Shown here piece after piece: positions 20,601-27,798 of a DNA stretch of 64,000 bases. The notes under the pieces are model-generated. The model was not told the DNA's origin. It saw nothing but the letters and a program-made list of their open reading frames with translations, and ran no database searches. Position 1 is the first letter of the stretch. The number at the start of each line of letters is the position of its first letter. Both the position numbers and the translations under genes were made by a program. This stretch comes from Raineya sp. (GTDB taxonomy: Bacteria; Bacteroidota; Bacteroidia; Cytophagales; Thermonemataceae), in assembly GCA_025454915.1 (NCBI GenBank), contig JALONN010000005.1, forward strand, positions 171,385 through 235,384, written 5' to 3'.

Positions 20601-23406
20601 TAATCCTTTGCCTGTTGTTACATTCTTGTTCCCTAATTCTGATAAAGATAATTATTGTCAAGATCAAGGAGTAATAAGCCTGATACCTCAGTTAGATGGT
20701 GGAGCAGGTGTAATTATACCTAACAGAGGATTTTTTACAATTACAAAAACTACATCTCCTACAATGATACTTGTAATGTTAAGTGGGGATAATACAGTAG
20801 ATATTACAACAGATTTATTTGCTATAGGAGGAGTAGGCAACTATGATGTAACATACACTTACACAGATCCTATTACAAATTGTCAGAATGTATCGCCAAG
20901 TCGTACTTTGACTATCAACCCTTTGCCCATATTAACCTTTACTTATCCTCCTGATTTTGTGAATGGAGGAGAAGACAATACTTATTGCGAAAATACGACA
21001 AGCCTTACTTTAAACCCCGATTGGTCAAATCGGGGAGTAAACACTTTTATTCCTTCAAGTGGATTCTTCAGATTTACAAAAGGGACTTTTGTATATAATG
21101 CACCAGCAGGTGTAAATACCATAAATCCGAATATTAATCTTGTACAAGGTGGTGGAAGTTATGGGATATATCAAGTAACCTATCATTATACAGATGCAAA
21201 TGGTTGTACGAATGCTTCACCTGCCAAAGAGTTAAGAATATATCCTTTACCTCAAATAGGTTCTGGTTTACCTCCAGTAGCTTTTAGTTATACCAATGCT
21301 TGTTTGGGAGACATAACACAGTTTTCTGCAAATATAACCTTACCTACAATTGATGCAAATGATGATATTACCAAAATTGAATGGGATTTTGGAGATGGGA
21401 CAATTAGATCTTATGAAGGAGCAACCCTTTCACAAGGATATAATGTTACACATACATACAGCATTGCTATTACCTACCAAGCCAAATTAACTGTATTTAC
21501 ATTACAAGGTTGTAGTCGTACATTCATTAGAAATGTTAGAATCGGAGCTATTCCTGTCGCAGGATTTACGGCTTCTCGTTTCTGTCAAGGTGAAACGGTA
21601 AGGTTTATTAGTACTTCTACAATTGCTCCAACAGATAGTATTGCAACAGTAATTTGGCGTTTTGGAGATGGAATGCAACAGATTATAGATATTTATGGAA
21701 GTTTACCAACTGTACTTTCTCCAAATACACAACATTTATACAGTACACCAGGGGAGTATGAAGTTGAATTGATAACTATATCTACTTTGGGGTGTACCAA
21801 TACAATTAAAAAACAAATTTTTATATTCCCTAATGTGACAGTAACACCTACGACACCTTATAATGAAAATTTTGAAACATCAAGTGGAGGATGGTTAGCG
21901 AATGGTACAACAGGAGGGACACCAAAATTATATAGTTGGACTAATCGAGAAACTGATGGTGTGAAAATGCCTTTGGGTAATTCTTCAATAGCATGGATAG
22001 CCAGAATGAAAGATAGTACAAAATACATGAATAATGAGCAGTCTTATGTAGAGAGTCCTTGTTTTGATATATCTAGCTTACAAAGACCAATGCTCCAACT
22101 AAGAATATTTTATGATACTGACCAAGGTGGTGATGGTGCTGTTGTACAAGTAAGTAAAGATGATGGTATTACATGGAATGTTTTAGGTTCTGTGGGTGAA
22201 GGGGTTGAATGGTACAACACAAGTGGTATAGCAGGTTTACCTGGTGGACAAGGGTTGAAAGGCTGGTCTGGCAGAGCAATGAGTAATTGGGTATATGCTC
22301 GTTATCCGTTGGATTTATACAGAGGAGAGCCAAAACTTCGTTTTAGAGTTGCCTTTGGGTCAAATGCAGATAATGTTACAGCAGCACCATTTGACGGATT
22401 TGCTTTTGATGAGGTATTTATTGGTGAAAGAAATAGGAGAGTCTTGATTGAGCACTTCACAAACTCATCTGATGCAACATCTAACTCTGAAAATGATGCA
22501 ATCAATAATTTTTCGGGTGTTTTAAATGGAGAAGCAGTACATGTTCAATATCATACTTCATTCCCTGGTACAGATCCTATGAATGCCGATAACACAGCAG
22601 ATCCAAGTGCAAGAGCTTTGTATTATGGTGTTTCACAAGTACCTCGTACAAGTTTAGATGGATTACTAAGAAATACCCCTCCACAATTCTCTGTTTGGGG
22701 GCAAACAGCTTATAATCAAAGAGTTTTATTGCAGTCTCCATTTGATATTAAGGTTGTATATCCTACAAATCCTCCAGAATTACTAAATGTTTCAGCTGAA
22801 GTCTATACCCTGAGTCAAGTAGATAGTGCTTTGATTGTGCAGATTGTTGTTGTAGAAAAAGAAATAGATGGTAGTGCGTTTAATGGAGTAAATCTAGGAA
22901 ATCTTAAATTTAAGAATGTTGTCAAAAGAATGCTTCCTGATGCAGCTGGTACCAGAGTAAATAGAGTATGGTTACCATCACCTATTCCTACAAAATTTAA
23001 TCAGTCTTGGAACCCTGTCAATGTATATGATAAAGATAAATTGGGAATAGTTGTATTCTTGCAAAATGAGCAAAATAAGCAGATTTATCAATCGTTCTAT
23101 AGTGATGTGAGCACAAGACCGTCAGGCATAACATCCTTATCCAATAATTTAGTTCAAAACTTTACACTTTATCCAAATCCTACTAAAGACAAGATAATTG
23201 TAGGTTTTGAAGGTATAACAGTTACCGAAAACTATCAAATATACATATATGACCAATTGGGTAGAATGTGTAAAGAGGCAACCTTACAGTCTGGAAATCA
23301 GGGAGTAGTTGTAAATGTAGAAAACCTTGCAGATGGCATGTATGTGTTGAAATTGCAAAACTCACAAGGTGATATGATAACTCGTAAATTTTCGATAGTA
23401 AAATAA
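14611..23406 (+). CDS. giant SprB-like T9SS-secreted surface protein
   Basis: 2931 residues. The true start may be Met6 (ATG at 14626), which begins the signal peptide MQKLWKYSLILFLF. Domains in order: three Big_5-type Ig-like domains (about 25-370, each with LTFDxxVxKGTGNI-like strands); a mixed Cys-containing region; an array of about ten ~100-residue repeats with SxYC near the start and YTYTDGNGC near the end (about 1100-2215); two PKD-like domains (about 2240-2410; WDFGDGT, WRFGDGM); a jelly-roll-like domain (about 2425-2600); an Omp28-like thioredoxin fold (about 2608-2690) lacking the CxxC pair; and a T9SS type-A sorting domain at the end (LYPNPTKDKI ... GMYVLKLQNSQGD). It should cross the outer membrane by T9SS and act as an adhesin, comparable in design to gliding adhesin SprB. 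Confidence 0.88.
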   Translation: MNYITMQKLWKYSLILFLFPLLMAKAAVPVLQSTNPANSASGIAINATVSLTFDINIIKGTGNITLTPSPSGAAIVVDVNSASVTITGANKTLNITGLTMLENRTYDVTMPSGVVREQAGSNDPFGGITSGTYSFTTVASAPTLSSRTPAHNATNVATTANLTLTFDMDVAKGTGNIEVQAITPAGTTQNIDVTGANVTIASNVVTIANAGFTLNSATLYEVRVPNTAFVASGGATSPAFAGITATNWRFITQGIAPVLSSTVPANNVTNVLTTTTLTLNFDINVKKGSSGNITITPITPSGAAIVKAVTSSDVTIAGNVVTVASLSLSDNTLYEVTIDANAILANNPSSEPYGGLIAGLLRFVTTGNIQVTAPTLTDLCRDNKSFKSLGNIVINEGSVDNFIAGAGQLLILNMPTNFELNPGLGSVSATGGSDITINSFFISNTKIFIIYSITGTSNINTITISGLQVKAGASATTGNITRDVASTAQMDGLAGVSSFASFLSVVSPSVPTLTAGSDTDYCVGDNLATAILTINNPLSFTHKWYSDASLTTLVFTGNSASIGTNLGVSSTVTGSHNFYVVKESPVGCQSTPLLVTINIIANPVIGVSSNDADNEICRFETIEVTFFGTASSYAVTIDGLPVTTQGTVTPVTGGVKFTSNTSLTAGTYTVAATGTLNGCTATTSLNFTIKPLPAITYTSPRTTFGVAESPYILTGGSGTPAGGAGVYSGTGVNSSTSTFNPSVAGIGSHIITYTYTAPNGCTNSTTQTFSVNSGTQPIVGVDPVECTSGGGFIGPLTPSTTLFTGTITPSTSGIPSSSCSYGCVPGDTRYYITTVERLWSSIVNFDGTNFRIDLAQVHAISGGVYPFTFALEIGGCGLSGCYTQLVTINRQPEINQVEYNLNGGPTQTWLPFDAGNPATVPTFCKDGGNLQVNPSILAGTGSGSGSFSYQLRVVAGTYAPASNIINLSTLTAGNAYEVQITYNDANTCNYVVTRRFRIYQDPTLIATYNAGTRLCANATVFDMNTSATSDPTGAYSQTRGQFSIWNSTATNLLYINPLGVNTFSVSFLSAGTYVLRYTYESAVGCQVYSDQTFTVNTLPTPSFTFNAGVGQCANVGTIAVTTVPAMSATGRMYMRKVGNPFFVAQPFNSSSIILPIFTLRVGSYEVYYEYTDGNGCTANSPIQIFTVYPLPSLDFTLTGGTGAGSNQYCRDAGDITLIPSRSNGALVSANGYFRFIKTTAPSNGTIIDLTNGDNIVNIATDLFSVAGLGTYNVAYYYTDENGCINNSAGKPLIINDIPTPDFTGLLSGYCESLISFPLNPLVNGGTPSVPTDGRFGIKQILPTTGTEFFLANGVNDIPVRGTGPLPVLTAGTYEIRYLYTNANGCTASSVVRTFIVRPLPTVNFTMPSSACQDAGNITLTPNPTGGSFTFTKGAFSLALANGDVNVNVNTELFAAAGLGNYSVTYTYTDGNGCTNTSAAQTLTINALPTADFVGLGTSYCVSSADVTLTPLPATGGTFRIRRTLPSATAFESFSGIFKPSAPLPSSPLPGSPTLADRNSKAGTYEITYTYTDGNGCANTSVVKTVVVNTLPDVDFVFQGGVSTYCVDATNINMTPSRANGTLIATDGFFTISRTSPTFNLILSNGINNFNPSTQLTPGVGTYNVTYTYTDANGCVNISPAKTLTIVPLPTPSITGFSASYCVGAGAFALTPLPAAGGIFRIRRVSPSITTFEVFSGTFNPSAPLPSDPLPGSPTLADRNSKAGIYEVTYTYTDGNGCSNTSNSIQIILNPLPDVSFTFQGGVSAYCEDAISVTLNPTRANGSIVPANGFFTISRITPAFTLNLAAGDNNFNPSTELLPAPNRVGPYEITYTYTDENGCVNTSPAQSLTINALPNLTITGFASNYCVSDGPVTLEGRNGGALVSGGQFQIRRTLPSASAFEPLFSSTFRPSAPLPSSPLGSNPTLVDKNSKAGTYEVTYTYTDGNGCINTSAPITIVVNPLPVVTFLFPNSDKDNYCQDQGVISLIPQLDGGAGVIIPNRGFFTITKTTSPTMILVMLSGDNTVDITTDLFAIGGVGNYDVTYTYTDPITNCQNVSPSRTLTINPLPILTFTYPPDFVNGGEDNTYCENTTSLTLNPDWSNRGVNTFIPSSGFFRFTKGTFVYNAPAGVNTINPNINLVQGGGSYGIYQVTYHYTDANGCTNASPAKELRIYPLPQIGSGLPPVAFSYTNACLGDITQFSANITLPTIDANDDITKIEWDFGDGTIRSYEGATLSQGYNVTHTYSIAITYQAKLTVFTLQGCSRTFIRNVRIGAIPVAGFTASRFCQGETVRFISTSTIAPTDSIATVIWRFGDGMQQIIDIYGSLPTVLSPNTQHLYSTPGEYEVELITISTLGCTNTIKKQIFIFPNVTVTPTTPYNENFETSSGGWLANGTTGGTPKLYSWTNRETDGVKMPLGNSSIAWIARMKDSTKYMNNEQSYVESPCFDISSLQRPMLQLRIFYDTDQGGDGAVVQVSKDDGITWNVLGSVGEGVEWYNTSGIAGLPGGQGLKGWSGRAMSNWVYARYPLDLYRGEPKLRFRVAFGSNADNVTAAPFDGFAFDEVFIGERNRRVLIEHFTNSSDATSNSENDAINNFSGVLNGEAVHVQYHTSFPGTDPMNADNTADPSARALYYGVSQVPRTSLDGLLRNTPPQFSVWGQTAYNQRVLLQSPFDIKVVYPTNPPELLNVSAEVYTLSQVDSALIVQIVVVEKEIDGSAFNGVNLGNLKFKNVVKRMLPDAAGTRVNRVWLPSPIPTKFNQSWNPVNVYDKDKLGIVVFLQNEQNKQIYQSFYSDVSTRPSGITSLSNNLVQNFTLYPNPTKDKIIVGFEGITVTENYQIYIYDQLGRMCKEATLQSGNQGVVVNVENLADGMYVLKLQNSQGDMITRKFSIVK
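17900..21250 (+). repeat. array of ~300-bp coding repeats with a ~600-bp A-B higher-order period
   Basis: The conserved Tyr-Cys or Cys codons recur near 18232, 18532, 18840, 19103, 19418, 19707, 20020, 20319, 20653 and 20982, a mean spacing of about 305 bp. Units near 19081, 19681 and 20281 are alike (RIRR ... PSAPLPS ... NSKAG) and alternate with a second type near 19381 and 19981 (FQGGVS.YC ... GFFTISR). This gives a 600-bp A-B super-repeat. A 30-bp stretch at 19309-19338 is identical to 20539-20568, showing recent duplication or gene conversion. Confidence 0.85.
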
Positions 23407-23430
23407 AATTTAAGGATAATAAAATAACTA

Positions 23431-23460
23431 AAAGGGGATAAGAAACTATCCCCTTTTTTT
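23431..23460 (+). terminator. terminator after the giant adhesin gene
   Basis: The stem aaggggata / tatcccctt with an AGAAAC loop is followed by a seven-T run. It closes the 4189-23406 block. Confidence 0.85.
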
Positions 23461-23494
23461 ATTTGTTTTGTGTATAATAAACTTCCTAAAATTT

Positions 23495-24820
23495 ATGAAA
23501 TATATTTTTGTGTTAGTGTTTTCTTTGTGTATTTGGTTTTCTGGATATTCACAAAAAGTATACTATTTTAAAATAGAGGATGCTATTGATAAACATACAG
23601 AAGTTCTGGCTGATTCTGCTTTAGCTAAAGCAACCCGTTTAAAAGCAGATTATATTATTGTGGAGATAAATACTCCGGGAGGGGATTTAGGGGCTTCTAT
23701 GGCTATTAATCAATTATTATTAGATTATCCTAAACCTACCATAGCTTTTATAAATAACAATGCTTATTCTGGGGGAGCAATGATAGCATTGGCTTGTGAC
23801 AGTATTTATATGGCAGATGGAGGGAGTATGGGAGCTGTGACACCTATTGATGGGCAAACGGGTAAATATGCCTCTGAAAAAATAAGGTCAGCAGTACGTG
23901 GAAAAATGAGAGCTACAGCCGAAAAAAATGGACGAAACCCCAATATAGCAGAGGCTATGGTAGATGAAACCCATGAACATGATTCGGTAGCTACACCAGG
24001 AAAAATAGTGGTTTATACTCCCAAAGAAGCTATCAAGAATAAATATTGTGAAGGAAATCTGAATTCAGTAGAAGAGATTTTGGTAAAATATAAAATATCC
24101 AATGCTCAGATATATCGTTATGAGCCATCTTTAATGGAAAAAGTTATTTCATTTTTTGTAAATCCTGCTGTAAGCAGTATTCTTATATTATTGATTATAG
24201 GAGGAATTTATTTTGAGCTTCAAAGTCCTGGAATAGGATTCCCTTTGGTTATTGCGATTGCTGGTTTAGTCTTGTATTTTGTCCCCTATTATATTCGAGG
24301 AATGGCTGAAAATTGGGAGTTACTTTTATTTTTGGGTGGTTTAGCACTGGTTGCCATTGAACTTTTACTTTTTCCAGGAATAAAGATAGCTATTATTACA
24401 GGGCTGATAGTCATATTTATAGCTTTAGGTTTGATGATGGTAGGCAATGTTGGTTTCAGTATGGAAGGTGTAAGCAAAGGAGCTTTGCTGAGTGCTTTAG
24501 TGGCAACAAGCATAGGGCTTTTTGGCTCTTTTGGAGGAATAGTTGCATTAGCTCCTAAACTTGCTACAAACAAAAAATTTAGTCATGTAACTTTACAAAC
24601 AGCACAAAGCTCTAAAGAAGGTTATACAGCTTCTCAAACACCCCTGATGATTGGTAAAACAGGAGAAAGTTATACAGTTTTACGCCCTTCTGGGAAAGTA
24701 TATATTGATGGGCAAATCTTTGATGCTTTTACACAAGGTGATTATCTTGAAAAAAATACACAGATTGTTGTAATTGGGCAAGAAGGAGCAGAGCTGATAG
24801 TAAAAATTAAACAATCTTAA
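23495..24820 (+). CDS. NfeD-family membrane-bound ClpP-class serine protease
   Basis: 441 residues from the ATG at 23495; a longer TTG-initiated reading from 23468 was rejected because the signal peptide starts at MKYIFVLVFSLCIWF. After the signal comes a ClpP-class protease domain (about 22-200) with INTPGGDLGASM, the nucleophile region NNAYSGGAMIALACD and a Lys in RSAVRGKMRATAEKNG, consistent with the Ser-Lys dyad of long NfeD (1510-N) proteases. Four or five membrane helices follow (about 215-360), then a C-terminal NfeD OB-fold (about 375-440; GKTGESYTVLRPSGKVYIDG). Such proteins act on membrane proteins and partner with flotillin-like proteins; no flotillin gene lies nearby. It is followed 37 bp later by the DUF59 gene, possibly co-transcribed. 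Confidence 0.88.
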   Translation: MKYIFVLVFSLCIWFSGYSQKVYYFKIEDAIDKHTEVLADSALAKATRLKADYIIVEINTPGGDLGASMAINQLLLDYPKPTIAFINNNAYSGGAMIALACDSIYMADGGSMGAVTPIDGQTGKYASEKIRSAVRGKMRATAEKNGRNPNIAEAMVDETHEHDSVATPGKIVVYTPKEAIKNKYCEGNLNSVEEILVKYKISNAQIYRYEPSLMEKVISFFVNPAVSSILILLIIGGIYFELQSPGIGFPLVIAIAGLVLYFVPYYIRGMAENWELLLFLGGLALVAIELLLFPGIKIAIITGLIVIFIALGLMMVGNVGFSMEGVSKGALLSALVATSIGLFGSFGGIVALAPKLATNKKFSHVTLQTAQSSKEGYTASQTPLMIGKTGESYTVLRPSGKVYIDGQIFDAFTQGDYLEKNTQIVVIGQEGAELIVKIKQS

Positions 24821-24857
24821 AAAAACATAGTTATTACTCAAAATAATATACACTTTT

Positions 24858-25169
24858 ATGGAAATACCAGATTTAAAAGAAAAAGTATTAGATGCTATCA
24901 AAACAGTTTATGACCCAGAAATACCTGTTGATATTTGGGAGCTGGGGCTTATTTATGATTTGAAAATATTCCCTATTAATAATGTATATATACAAATGAC
25001 ACTCACGTCTCCCAACTGTCCTTCAGCAGAACAATTACCTCAGGAAGTAAAAGATAAAATAAAAGCAATAGAAGGGGTAAATGATGTGGAGTTAGAACTC
25101 ACCTTTGATCCTCCTTACACTACTGAAATGATGAGTGAAGTAGCTAAATTAGAATTAGGCTTTATGTAA
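24858..25169 (+). CDS. DUF59/MIP18-family Fe-S assembly factor, SufT-like
   Basis: 103 residues, cytoplasmic, forming a complete single DUF59 domain. Diagnostic segments are the YDPEIPVDIWELGLIYDL motif and MTLTSPNCPSAEQLP with the reactive Cys, followed by VELTFDPPY-like strands (LELTFDPPYTTEMMSEVAKLELG). Members assist maturation of Fe-S proteins, as SufT does in suf operons. Here no suf genes are adjacent, so the target proteins are unknown. The stop codon lies inside a strong terminator hairpin (25157-25186), which closes a transcription unit that probably includes the NfeD protease upstream. Confidence 0.9.
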   Translation: MEIPDLKEKVLDAIKTVYDPEIPVDIWELGLIYDLKIFPINNVYIQMTLTSPNCPSAEQLPQEVKDKIKAIEGVNDVELELTFDPPYTTEMMSEVAKLELGFM

Positions 25170-25186
25170 AACATAAAGCCTTTTTT
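25157..25186 (+). terminator. terminator overlapping the end of the DUF59 gene
   Basis: The perfect stem aggctttatg / cataaagcct with a TAAAA loop is followed by six T. The loop contains the stop codon. Confidence 0.9.
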
Positions 25187-25284
25187 GATTAAAATTATTT
25201 TAGAATATTTCTAAATATAAAAACCAAATAACATTTTGAAGGCTCTTACGTTTTAGTGTTATAACATCTAATAAAACAAAAAAT

Positions 25285-27666
25285 ATGTGGAAAATTGTAA
25301 CATCATTGCTTTTTTTATCTCATTTATTACAAGCTCAGGTGATAAAAGGAAAAGTAGTGGATAAAGGAACAAAGCAAACAGTAGGGTTTGCAAATGTATT
25401 TCTTTACAAATCTGATAATACAGAAAAAGCTGTTGGAGGTGCTGTAACAGAAGAAAATGGTAGTTTTGTGATACCTAATGTCTCAAGTGGTAGTTATTTG
25501 ATTAAAATTCAGATGATTGGTTACAAAAATGTGACTCAGAATATAGAAATAGCCTCAGCAGATATAGATTTGGGAGTGATGGCAATGGCTGGAGAAACAG
25601 AGGCTATAGAAAAAGTGGAAATTGTAGCTCAAAAAGATCTTATCAAAACAGATATTGGAACTAGAAGCTATAATGTAAGCCAAGACCTTATCAATAGAGG
25701 AGGTACAGCTCTTGATGTGATGCAAAATATTCCATCTGTACAAGTTGATGAAAATAATAATATAACCCTAAGAGGTTCAAGTACTTTAACAATTTTAGTA
25801 AATGGAAAACAATCTGGACTGATGGGAAGTAATCCACAGGCAGTTTTTCAGAGAATTCCAGCAAGTTCTATTGAACGCATAGAAGTAATTAACAATCCTT
25901 CAGCTAAATATGATGCTCAAGCTAGTGGTGGAATTATCAATATTGTTCTTAAAACACAATCAGATGATGGTTTTGGTGGAAATATTGGCTTCAATGCAGG
26001 TAATTTTGACAGATATAACTCAAGTATAGATTTTAATTATAAGAAAGGAAAATGGAATGTATTTGGTAGTATGAATGGTAACCAAGATACAAGAATATCG
26101 AATGTTACTGTATTTAGAAAAAGTTTTGTAGCAAATACAACACCTGTTATTGACCAAAGAAGAACCATTAATCGTTTAGGGCAAAATTTTACAGGTAGTT
26201 TGGGATTGGAATTTGCTCCCAATCAGAAAAATATTTTTAGTGTAGAAATGAATTTGGGTGGAGGACGTAACAATTCCGATGAAATTCTCAATAACTTTAA
26301 TAGAAATATAGATAATAGTATAATAAGTGAATTTGTGAGACTTTCAGATGAACAAGGACGTTCTTTGAATCAAAACTATGCTTTTAGTTATCAAAGAAAA
26401 TTTGCTAAGCCAAGACAAGAACTAAAAATATCAGCTTCTTTGGCTAAATCTGAAGATAATACAGATTTGAGTTCCAGTCAAAGTACTGATATTCTGCAAA
26501 GAACATCAGAAGATAATGGGAACCAGATGATTATTTTACAAGCTGATTATACACATCCTATCAAAGAGGGCTGGAGAGTAGAAACGGGCTATAAAAGTAT
26601 TTTCAGAAAAGTAAACAATGAATTTATTTTAGATGATTGGACAAATAATCTTTGGACAAACAACATCAATTTCTCTAATGATTTTCGTTTTGATGAAAAA
26701 GTATTGGGGGCTTATGGAATTTTATTTGGTAAACATAAAAATATAGAATTTGAGGCTGGATTGAGAGTTGAACAAACTTATATGAGTTCAGAACTTATCA
26801 ATACACAGCAAAAATTTAATTTTGATTATTTTAATGCTTTCCCTAATGGAGCAATTTCGTATAGATTGCCCAAAGATCAGCAGATTAAGGCTACTTATGG
26901 CAGACGTATCAATCGTCCAGGGTTTAGGCAGTTAAATCCTTTTGCTAATTTTTCCAATCCTCTTACATTGCGTTCAGGAAATCCATTTTTGCGTCCAGAA
27001 TATACTAATTCTTATGAATTGGGCTATTTGAAAGACTGGAAAAAAGCTTCTTTTACAAGCTCTGTATTTTATAGAGGAACAACAGATGTGATTCAGCCTA
27101 TTATCAGACAAATAGCAGGAGATACAACTCTGTTTGCTCCTCAAAATATTGCTACATCAGATAATTATGGTTTGGAAATGATAGGAAGTTATAGAGTTGG
27201 CAAATGGCTTACTTTAAATGGAGATTTCTCCATCTTTAGAATGGTTGTCAATGCCCAAAATGTAGATGATCAGGCTCTTAATGACATCATATCTTGGAAT
27301 ACTCGTCTGAATGCTATTTTTAACTTACCCAAAAACTTCAGAATTCAAACTATGATTTTCTACAGAGCTCCTGTAGCAACTGCTCAGGGTACTCGTAAAG
27401 ATATGATTATGAATAGCATAGGGATTTCTAAAGTTGTACTTAAAAATAGAGGAACTCTCAATTTGAGAATCAGTGATGTGGGTAAAAATATGCGTTTTGG
27501 TGGAACAGTGAATACTCCTAACTTATACAACGACTTTACTTTCAGAGGCAATACCCGTACTTACATGGCTGGTTTTAGCTATCGTTTTGGAGGTGAAATG
27601 AAAGGGAAAAAAGGTAAAGGTAGAAGAGATATGCAAGGGGGAGATTTTGATGGTGGAGATTTCTAA
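25285..27666 (+). CDS. outer-membrane TonB-receptor-like protein with carboxypeptidase-regulatory domain
   Basis: 793 residues. A signal peptide (about 1-17) precedes a carboxypeptidase-D regulatory-like domain (about 18-105; IKGKVVDKGTKQTVGFANV ... GSYLIKIQMIGYKN), a TonB-type plug (about 115-230; DVMQNIPSVQVDENNNITLR, ASSIERIEVINNPSAKYDAQ) and a C-terminal barrel (about 240-770) of the OMP_b-brl_3 type, with SGNPFLRPEYTNSYELGY near its end. No clear N-terminal TonB box is visible. The tail is rich in Lys, Gly and Asp (EMKGKKGKGRRDMQGGDFDG). There is no SusD partner, so it is not a typical polysaccharide receptor; the substrate is unknown. A GTTATAAC palindrome lies at 25258-25265 just upstream. 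Confidence 0.85.
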   Translation: MWKIVTSLLFLSHLLQAQVIKGKVVDKGTKQTVGFANVFLYKSDNTEKAVGGAVTEENGSFVIPNVSSGSYLIKIQMIGYKNVTQNIEIASADIDLGVMAMAGETEAIEKVEIVAQKDLIKTDIGTRSYNVSQDLINRGGTALDVMQNIPSVQVDENNNITLRGSSTLTILVNGKQSGLMGSNPQAVFQRIPASSIERIEVINNPSAKYDAQASGGIINIVLKTQSDDGFGGNIGFNAGNFDRYNSSIDFNYKKGKWNVFGSMNGNQDTRISNVTVFRKSFVANTTPVIDQRRTINRLGQNFTGSLGLEFAPNQKNIFSVEMNLGGGRNNSDEILNNFNRNIDNSIISEFVRLSDEQGRSLNQNYAFSYQRKFAKPRQELKISASLAKSEDNTDLSSSQSTDILQRTSEDNGNQMIILQADYTHPIKEGWRVETGYKSIFRKVNNEFILDDWTNNLWTNNINFSNDFRFDEKVLGAYGILFGKHKNIEFEAGLRVEQTYMSSELINTQQKFNFDYFNAFPNGAISYRLPKDQQIKATYGRRINRPGFRQLNPFANFSNPLTLRSGNPFLRPEYTNSYELGYLKDWKKASFTSSVFYRGTTDVIQPIIRQIAGDTTLFAPQNIATSDNYGLEMIGSYRVGKWLTLNGDFSIFRMVVNAQNVDDQALNDIISWNTRLNAIFNLPKNFRIQTMIFYRAPVATAQGTRKDMIMNSIGISKVVLKNRGTLNLRISDVGKNMRFGGTVNTPNLYNDFTFRGNTRTYMAGFSYRFGGEMKGKKGKGRRDMQGGDFDGGDF

Positions 27667-27683
27667 AAAATAATATTTTCTTA

Positions 27684-27711
27684 AAAGCCTGCTAACAAGC
27701 AGGCTTTTTTA
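27684..27711 (+). terminator. terminator after the TonB-type barrel gene
   Basis: The stem agcctgct / agcaggct with an AACA loop, extended by A-T pairs, is followed by TTTTTT. Confidence 0.9.
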
Positions 27712-27798
27712 TTGAAAAGTATGAATAAAAAATAATCTCTTCTCATACTTTTTACGTATTACTTTTTGTAAGTTTAGATAGATAAAATATTTACATTT

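Noticed and set aside
17900..21250. CRISPR-like spaced repeats
   Set aside because: Spacing of about 300 bp, in-frame coding, and repeats that vary in protein sequence identify adhesin domains.
14611..23406. Diversity-generating retroelement target in the adhesin
   Set aside because: No reverse transcriptase gene or template repeat is present in the window.
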